Below, in pieces: positions 5,680 through 10,048 of a DNA stretch of 10,048 nucleotides. The stretch covers positions 1-10,048 of the forward strand of contig JAHZKQ010000119.1 of NCBI GenBank assembly GCA_022600315.1, in the 5' to 3' direction. Source of the DNA: Gammaproteobacteria bacterium (GTDB taxonomy: Bacteria > Pseudomonadota > Gammaproteobacteria > Coxiellales > Coxiellaceae). The translations under genes were made by a program, and so were the position numbers. The notes under the pieces are model-generated. The model saw only the letters and a list, made by a program, of their open reading frames with translations. It ran no database searches and was not told where the DNA came from. Positions within the stretch are counted from its first letter, which is position 1. Each line of letters begins with the position of its first letter.

Positions 5680-7966
5680 TTTCTTCCTTTTTCACTATGT
5701 AAGTATCGGTAAACTTACAGTCTTTTTGCGGGCAAACTTTTTCAGCACCACGGCGTTTGGTAGTTTTAACACTTAAGATTGGCCAACCACAATCCGGGCA
5801 TTTTTCATTAAGCGGTTCATTCCAAATAGCGTATTTACATTTTGGGTAGCGTTCGCAGGAAAAGAATATTTTGCCACGCCGGGATTTACGCTGCAAAATA
5901 TTGCCTTTTTTGCATTCTGGGCATTGCACCTCTGTGTCTTTAGGCTTTTCCAAGGGTTCGCTAAAATCACAGTCTGGGTATTTGCTGCAGCCGATAAATT
6001 TACTATAAGGTCCTTGACGGATTACTAAATCGCTTTTGCACTTTGGGCAATTACGAGTTTTTAATATTTCTTCTTCTTTTTTTGCCTCTTCAGTATCCAA
6101 ACTGCGGGTATAGCTGCATTCGGGGTAGCCAGTGCAACCAACGAAACGCCCGCGTTTGCCGAGGCGAATTGATAATTGCTGGTCACACTCAGGACATTTC
6201 TCGTCCATTTTTTCTTGAGTGACATCACTGCGTTTGACATTTTCCTGGGTGTCATCGATTAAATGTTTAAACGGACTCCAGAAATCCTTTAATAAAGGCA
6301 CCCATTCTTTATTGCCGCGCGCGACTTCATCAAGTTGGTCTTCAAGCTTGGCAGTAAAATCATAGTCGACGTATTGATTAAAATACTGAGTTAAAAAACG
6401 ATTCACAATGCGGCCAATATCAGTTGGTTTAAAACGCTTAGCGTCCATCTCTACGTATTCGCGTTGTTTTAAAGTCGATAGAATAGAGGCATAAGTTGAG
6501 GGTCTGCCGATATCATGCTCTTCTAAGGCTTTGACTAAACTGGCTTCAGTATAACGTGGCGGTGGTTCAGTAAAATGTTGATCGCCATTAACCGCTTTTA
6601 AATCGATTACCTGTCCTTCTTCCACTGGCGGTAATAATTTGCCTTTATCATCATCAATTTTTTTATCGTCCATCCCTTCTTGGTAAACGCTAATAAAACC
6701 AGGAATCGCAATCGTAGAACCATTGGCGCGAAAAATACTGTCTCCTGCAGTTAAATCAATAGCCACAGTATTCAGGGTGGCTTCAATCATTTGGCAGGCC
6801 ACGGTACGCTTCCAAATTAAATTATAAAGCTTATATTGTTCGGCAGATAATTTGTCTTTGATATCATCCGGGTGACGTAATGCTGAAGTGGGGCGCACAG
6901 CTTCATGTGCTTCTTGGGCATTTTTAGATTTAGTTTTAAAAGCGCGCGGTTCTTTGGGTAAATTTTCTTTACCAAAACGCTCGCTAATACACTGGCGAAT
7001 TTCTTCGACAGCTTCAGCGGCTAAAGTGACTGAGTCGGTACGCATATAGGTAATTAAGCCAGTTTCGCCTTCGCCGATATCAATACCCTCGTAAAGCTGT
7101 TGGGCAATCATCATGGTGCGTTTGGCGGCAAAGCCAAGTTTACGGGCGGCTTCTTGTTGTAAGGTAGAAGTAATAAATGGCGGTGCAGGATTACGCTTAC
7201 GTTCCTTTTTAGTGACCTTGCTAACGGTTAATTTACCATTGGCAGATTTTTCAATCGCAGCGACGGCTTTATCTGTCTCCGCTTGTTTGGTGAAACTAAA
7301 TTGCTCGATTTTTTTGCCGGCATAATTAGTGAGCTTGGCCCCAAATTCATCTTTACCGATTGCGGTCTTGGCGTGAATTGACCAATATTCTTGACTAACA
7401 AATTTCTCAATCGCTTCTTCACGTTCGGCAATCATGCGTAGCGCTGGACTTTGTACCCGGCCGGCTGATAAGCCGGGGCGAATTTTTTTCCATAGCAGTG
7501 GTGATAAGGTAAAGCCGACTAAATAATCTAAGGCGCGCCGGGCTTGCTGAGCATTGACTAAATCCATGGAAATGTCGCGTGATTCATCAATGGCTTTTTT
7601 AATCGCATTTTTGGTGATTTGATGAAATACAATGCGGCCAACCGTTTTATTTTTTAATGCGCCTTTCGCTTCAAGTAATTGACGAACATGCCAAGCGATA
7701 GCTTCCCCTTCACGATCAGGGTCAGGCGCCAATAATAAGCCATCACAAACTTTTAAGGCTTTGCGAATCGCATCCACATGGCGGGAGTTTCTTTCGATGG
7801 CTTGGTAGTGCATTGCAAAATCATGTTCGGTATCTACCGCACCTTCTTTGGGGATTAAGTCACGGACGTGGCCGTAAGATGCCATTACCCTAAAATTTTT
7901 ACCCAAATATTTTTCAATGGTTTTAGCTTTGGAGGGCGACTCCACGACAACTAGGTATTTACTCAT
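5669..7966 (-). CDS. topA: DNA topoisomerase I (type IA)
   Basis: A 765-residue topoisomerase that relaxes negative supercoils by transient cleavage of one strand through a 5'-phosphotyrosine. The Toprim domain (about 3-130) has E9 in VVVESPSKAKTIEKYLG and the metal-binding D82-x-D84-x-E86 in APDPDREGEAIAWH. The active-site tyrosine is Y307 in GLITYMRTDS; EAHEAVRPT (352-360) and HDIGRPSTYA (484-493) are further core motifs. The C-terminus carries four complete Cys4 zinc ribbons: C591/594/611/617, C640/643/660/666, C682/685/704/710 and C723/726/745/750. It is about 100 residues shorter than E. coli TopA (865), mainly at the C-terminal end. The ATG follows the smg stop directly (TAAATG), with GGAG eight bases before the ATG, inside the end of smg. 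No frameshift or missing catalytic residue is seen. Confidence 0.98.
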   Translation of the reverse strand: MSKYLVVVESPSKAKTIEKYLGKNFRVMASYGHVRDLIPKEGAVDTEHDFAMHYQAIERNSRHVDAIRKALKVCDGLLLAPDPDREGEAIAWHVRQLLEAKGALKNKTVGRIVFHQITKNAIKKAIDESRDISMDLVNAQQARRALDYLVGFTLSPLLWKKIRPGLSAGRVQSPALRMIAEREEAIEKFVSQEYWSIHAKTAIGKDEFGAKLTNYAGKKIEQFSFTKQAETDKAVAAIEKSANGKLTVSKVTKKERKRNPAPPFITSTLQQEAARKLGFAAKRTMMIAQQLYEGIDIGEGETGLITYMRTDSVTLAAEAVEEIRQCISERFGKENLPKEPRAFKTKSKNAQEAHEAVRPTSALRHPDDIKDKLSAEQYKLYNLIWKRTVACQMIEATLNTVAIDLTAGDSIFRANGSTIAIPGFISVYQEGMDDKKIDDDKGKLLPPVEEGQVIDLKAVNGDQHFTEPPPRYTEASLVKALEEHDIGRPSTYASILSTLKQREYVEMDAKRFKPTDIGRIVNRFLTQYFNQYVDYDFTAKLEDQLDEVARGNKEWVPLLKDFWSPFKHLIDDTQENVKRSDVTQEKMDEKCPECDQQLSIRLGKRGRFVGCTGYPECSYTRSLDTEEAKKEEEILKTRNCPKCKSDLVIRQGPYSKFIGCSKYPDCDFSEPLEKPKDTEVQCPECKKGNILQRKSRRGKIFFSCERYPKCKYAIWNEPLNEKCPDCGWPILSVKTTKRRGAEKVCPQKDCKFTDTYIVKKEENDD

Positions 7967-8443
7967 TTAGTGTACTCCACCTTCAGCATCGTCTAGTGCA
8001 ATAAACTGCATGCAGGCAATTGCACGCTTATCTTCTTCGTGCTGAATTAAAATCATTAGCGCAATCCATTTAATGAGACTTAAATCGGCAATCATGTCGC
8101 ATAATTCTAAAGCTTTGCCAATAACAAGTTCACGGTAATAAGGGGTGAGGATACCTTGTTGTTCGAGGGCAAATAATAAGCCGTGGCAAACCGGATCCAG
8201 TAGATTATCTTCTTCGGTATTTAAAACTCTAAATGATGCGCTTTGTGGTGCGGTAAGTGGAGCGTTAGTTTGGTTTACTAATTCACGCAGCCAACTGATG
8301 GCTCGACTCATTACAGCTTGCTGTGCATCGTTGTCATTGATGTGTCTAGATAACTCTTCCATGATTTGTTCAAAACGTCCATCTTGTTGTAACTGATTAC
8401 TAAATAAGTAAATCAAGATGTTCCACATGTTATCTTCTTTCAT
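7967..8443 (-). CDS. smg: Smg family protein (DUF494)
   Basis: A 158-residue Smg protein, close to E. coli Smg in length (157). The shared features are the start MWNILIYLF, the RVLNTEEDNLLDPVCHGLLFALEQQGIL segment near 72-99 (quoted in part: a family E-E-x-x-x-L-D-x-x-C-x-G-F/L-L pattern), RELVIGKAL, and LIKWIALMIL near the C-terminus. Its function is not known; it sits between dprA and topA in many proteobacteria. It is acidic, mostly helical and probably cytoplasmic. The ATG at 8443 overlaps the dprA stop by one base (TAATG), suggesting coupled translation. An ATG five codons in (8428) matches the N-terminus of E. coli Smg better and has a weak GAAG upstream, so the true start is uncertain. 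Confidence 0.92.
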   Translation of the reverse strand: MKEDNMWNILIYLFSNQLQQDGRFEQIMEELSRHINDNDAQQAVMSRAISWLRELVNQTNAPLTAPQSASFRVLNTEEDNLLDPVCHGLLFALEQQGILTPYYRELVIGKALELCDMIADLSLIKWIALMILIQHEEDKRAIACMQFIALDDAEGGVH

Positions 8444-9528
8444 TATTTTACTCGTAGGTAACCGCTGGGGATAGCATTAATATAACCATTTAATTCCAGA
8501 ATTAACAACTTTGATAAAATATCGCTCGGGTCTAGGCCGCTACGATTTACCAATTGATCAACGCTGGTTGGCTCAAAGCCGACACACTCTAGCAAGAGCT
8601 GGTGGGTTTTATCAAGTACATTTTTTTTAGGGGGGTCGAGATTGCAGATGGTGAGCTTAGGGTTAATGCTGGGGAGTTCATCGAGAATATCCTTGGTTGA
8701 CTGCACTAATTTGGCGCCATTTTGGATTAAGTAATGGCAGCCGCCAGCAAATGGATTATGAATTGAGCTTGGAATAGCGAAAACCTCACGGTTTTGTTCT
8801 AGTGCAAATCGTGCAGTAATTAGCGAGCCACTTTTAATGGCTGCCTCAACGACCAAGATACCAAGGCTAAGCCCGCTAATTAATCGATTACGCTGCGGAA
8901 AGTGCTGGCGTCGTGGTGGGCTTTGTAATGGAAATTCTGAGATGACGGTGCCTTGGGCTTGGATTTTATTAAAGAGTTTGCGATGCTGATGCGGGTAAGG
9001 TCGCAATAGGCCGCTACCAAGCACAGCAATGGTGGGCGCTTTGATAGCCAGGCAGCCGCGGTGGGCGGCGCTGTCGATGCCAAGGGCCATGCCGCTAGTA
9101 ATTAAGAGGCCGGCTTGGCTTAGCTCGGTGGCGAGCTTCTCGCTAAGCTCAAGACCCATGGGGCTGCAGCGCCGGCTACCGACGATAGCAATTTGTGGTT
9201 GGTTTAAAAGCTTGGGATCGCCAGCGATATATATTAGTGGTGGTGGGCTTGAGATTTGGCGTAGTTGCCCGGGATAGTCAGAATCTTCCAGTGTAAGACA
9301 ATGGTGCTGAGGTTTTTTCAACCAGTCCAGAGTTTCTAAGAGGCCTTGAGGCTGTTTTTGTTTGAGTGTGACAATGCACTTTTCAGGCAGCTTAAATCTT
9401 GCAAGATCTTTGCAAGATGCCTGTAATATATCTGCATAATCACCGAAGTAAGCTACAAGATCACGCAGCTTGTTGGGCCCAATTGAGGTGGCTAGATTGA
9501 GTCTTATATGGGTTTCGAGGTTACTCAT
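8443..9528 (-). CDS. dprA: DNA-processing protein DprA (Smf)
   Basis: A 361-residue DprA. It binds incoming single-stranded DNA and loads RecA during natural transformation in the cytoplasm; many non-competent bacteria keep it too. Residues 1-60 resemble the N-terminal helical (SAM-like) region. The Rossmann-like core (about 95-290) shows IAIVGSRRCSPMG (113-125), TSGMALGIDSAAHRG (144-158), AVLGSGLLRPYP (168-179), FPQRNRLISGLS (210-221) and SGSLITARFALEQ (233-245). A C-terminal winged-helix (DML1-like) domain spans about 305-361. The glycine and Arg residues of the DNA-binding loop are intact. The ATG at 9528 is the first after an in-frame TGA two codons upstream; its ribosome site is poor. 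It is the promoter-proximal gene of the minus-strand operon and is divergent from fmt. Confidence 0.96.
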   Translation of the reverse strand: MSNLETHIRLNLATSIGPNKLRDLVAYFGDYADILQASCKDLARFKLPEKCIVTLKQKQPQGLLETLDWLKKPQHHCLTLEDSDYPGQLRQISSPPPLIYIAGDPKLLNQPQIAIVGSRRCSPMGLELSEKLATELSQAGLLITSGMALGIDSAAHRGCLAIKAPTIAVLGSGLLRPYPHQHRKLFNKIQAQGTVISEFPLQSPPRRQHFPQRNRLISGLSLGILVVEAAIKSGSLITARFALEQNREVFAIPSSIHNPFAGGCHYLIQNGAKLVQSTKDILDELPSINPKLTICNLDPPKKNVLDKTHQLLLECVGFEPTSVDQLVNRSGLDPSDILSKLLILELNGYINAIPSGYLRVK

Positions 9529-9554
9529 CCGTCAATCATCAAGCTTTTCTGCAA

Positions 9555-9583
9555 TCTGTACAATACCGGGGTTGTGGTGTCAG
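9555..9583 (-). promoter_or_regulatory. Candidate promoter for the dprA-tsaC operon
   Basis: On the minus strand CTGACA (9583-9578, five of six -35 bases) is followed after exactly 17 bp by TACAGA (9560-9555, three of six -10 bases). It would start transcription about 20 bases before the dprA ATG. It is back to back with the fmt promoter, in a gap of only 112 bp. Confidence 0.38.
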
Positions 9584-9594
9584 AAGTAGGATTT

Positions 9595-9603
9595 TGCTAT
9601 GCT
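9595..9603 (+). promoter_or_regulatory. Extended -10 promoter for fmt
   Basis: TGCTATGCT is an extended -10 (TGn plus TATGCT, four of six bases). The -35 is weak: TGGTGT at 17 bp or TTGTGG at 20 bp. Initiation at about 9610 would fall downstream of the ATG at 9599 and upstream of the GAGG/TTG pair, supporting the TTG start. Confidence 0.42.
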
Positions 9604-9627
9604 GGGCGGCTCTCAACCATTCTCTAA

Positions 9628-9632
9628 TGAGG
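9628..9632 (+). promoter_or_regulatory. Ribosome binding site that decides the fmt start
   Basis: TGAGG ends eight bases before TTG at 9641, an ideal distance. The rival ATG at 9599 also has an AGGA (9588-9591) seven bases upstream, so both starts have a ribosome site; the choice rests on protein length and promoter position. Confidence 0.6.
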
Positions 9633-9640
9633 CGATAGAT

Positions 9641-10048
9641 TTGAAAATCATTTTTGCCGGCACGCCTGAATTCGCCGTGCCAACCTTGCAAAGTTTACTG
9701 GCCAGCGAGCATCAATTGGTGGCAGTGCTGACGATGCCGGATCGTCCAGCAGGTCGTGGTCGCAAAGTGGAGGCTTCACCCGTTAAACGAATTGCGGTTG
9801 CGCAGGGCTTACCGACTTTGCAGCCAACGACTTTAACCAGCGAGATATTAGCAGAATATTCTGCCGATGTGATGGTGGTGGTAGCATATGGCTTGATTCT
9901 GGCGGAAGAAATATTAACTTTGCCTAAATATGGTTGTATTAATTTACATCCTTCACTGCTACCGTGTTGGCGCGGCGCGACACCCATTCAGTCGGCAATT
10001 TTTGCCGGCAATAAAGAAACGGGTGTGAGCGTTATGCAAATGGATGCC
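9641..10048 (+). CDS. fmt: Methionyl-tRNA formyltransferase, N-terminal part
   Basis: The first 136 codons of Fmt; the rest lies beyond the right edge. Fmt transfers a formyl group from 10-formyl-tetrahydrofolate to Met-tRNA initiator in the cytoplasm. Visible are [13 protein letters not shown] (2-14), the tRNA-contacting loop DRPAGRGRK (34-42), [11 protein letters not shown] (77-87), and [11 protein letters not shown] (98-108) with the catalytic N101 and H103 of the formyltransferase fold. The segment after it reads CWRGATPIQ, where most relatives have Arg or Lys for C109. The TTG start gives a family-like N-terminus only one residue ahead of KIIFAGTP and has a good ribosome site. The alternative ATG at 9599 would add 14 residues ([14 protein letters not shown]). 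The def gene that usually precedes fmt is absent, so fmt is first in its transcript here. Confidence 0.95.
   Translation, partial: MKIIFAGTPEFAVPTLQSLLASEHQLVAVLTMPDRPAGRGRKVEASPVKRIAVAQGLPTLQPTTLTSEILAEYSADVMVVVAYGLILAEEILTLPKYGCINLHPSLLPCWRGATPIQSAIFAGNKETGVSVMQMDA

Noticed and set aside
5201..5776. A 191-codon open frame on the plus strand opposite purE
   Set aside because: It is fully antisense to a well-supported purE and the end of topA, its composition mirrors them, and the product resembles no family.
1..10048. tRNA or rRNA genes, CRISPR arrays, insertion sequences, phage attachment sites
   Set aside because: No cloverleaf-like segment, no regular long repeat-spacer array, no transposase and no terminal inverted repeats were seen by reading; intergenic gaps are all under 200 bases.

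Overview
The window looks like chromosomal DNA from a moderately AT-rich gammaproteobacterium. The strongest pointer is the order fmt / dprA-smg-topA-tsaC, a conserved gammaproteobacterial neighbourhood, together with an OmpR-type regulator and an ArgS start of the Pseudomonas/Legionella type. A host-associated or Legionellales-like lineage is possible from the AT-leaning codon use, but nothing here fixes the genus.

Layout from left to right. Positions 1-111 (minus) hold the first 37 codons of argS. A divergent intergenic region (112-308) carries an argS promoter and, facing right, a tandem 10-bp repeat that resembles OmpR half-sites. Next is a plus-strand module: an unrecognised 304-residue soluble protein (309-1223), an OmpR-like response regulator (1283-2020) and an EnvZ-like histidine kinase (2023-3297). 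The regulator gene has a perfect extended -10 element only ten bases before its ATG and no Shine-Dalgarno sequence, so its mRNA may be leaderless. A stand-alone Fic AMP-transferase with a class II inhibitory helix and a C-terminal winged helix-turn-helix follows (3402-4439). Its 3' end runs into an unusual cluster of 11-bp tandem repeats with an inverted copy.

The right half is a compact minus-strand operon, transcribed dprA (9528-8443), smg, topA, purE, tsaC (ending 4619). Its junctions are 0 to 11 bp, several of them overlapping, which implies co-transcription and translational coupling. It combines DNA processing for transformation (DprA), supercoiling control (TopA), purine synthesis (PurE) and tRNA t6A modification (TsaC). 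At the right edge the start of fmt runs on the plus strand, divergent from dprA; the def gene that often precedes fmt is absent, and fmt probably starts at a TTG codon.

Most of the right half is ordinary housekeeping DNA. The points most worth following are the OmpR-box-like repeat upstream of the unknown gene beside the two-component pair, the probable leaderless response-regulator mRNA, and the repeat cluster and open in-frame tail at the end of fic. No RNA genes, CRISPR arrays, insertion sequences or replication origins were seen.
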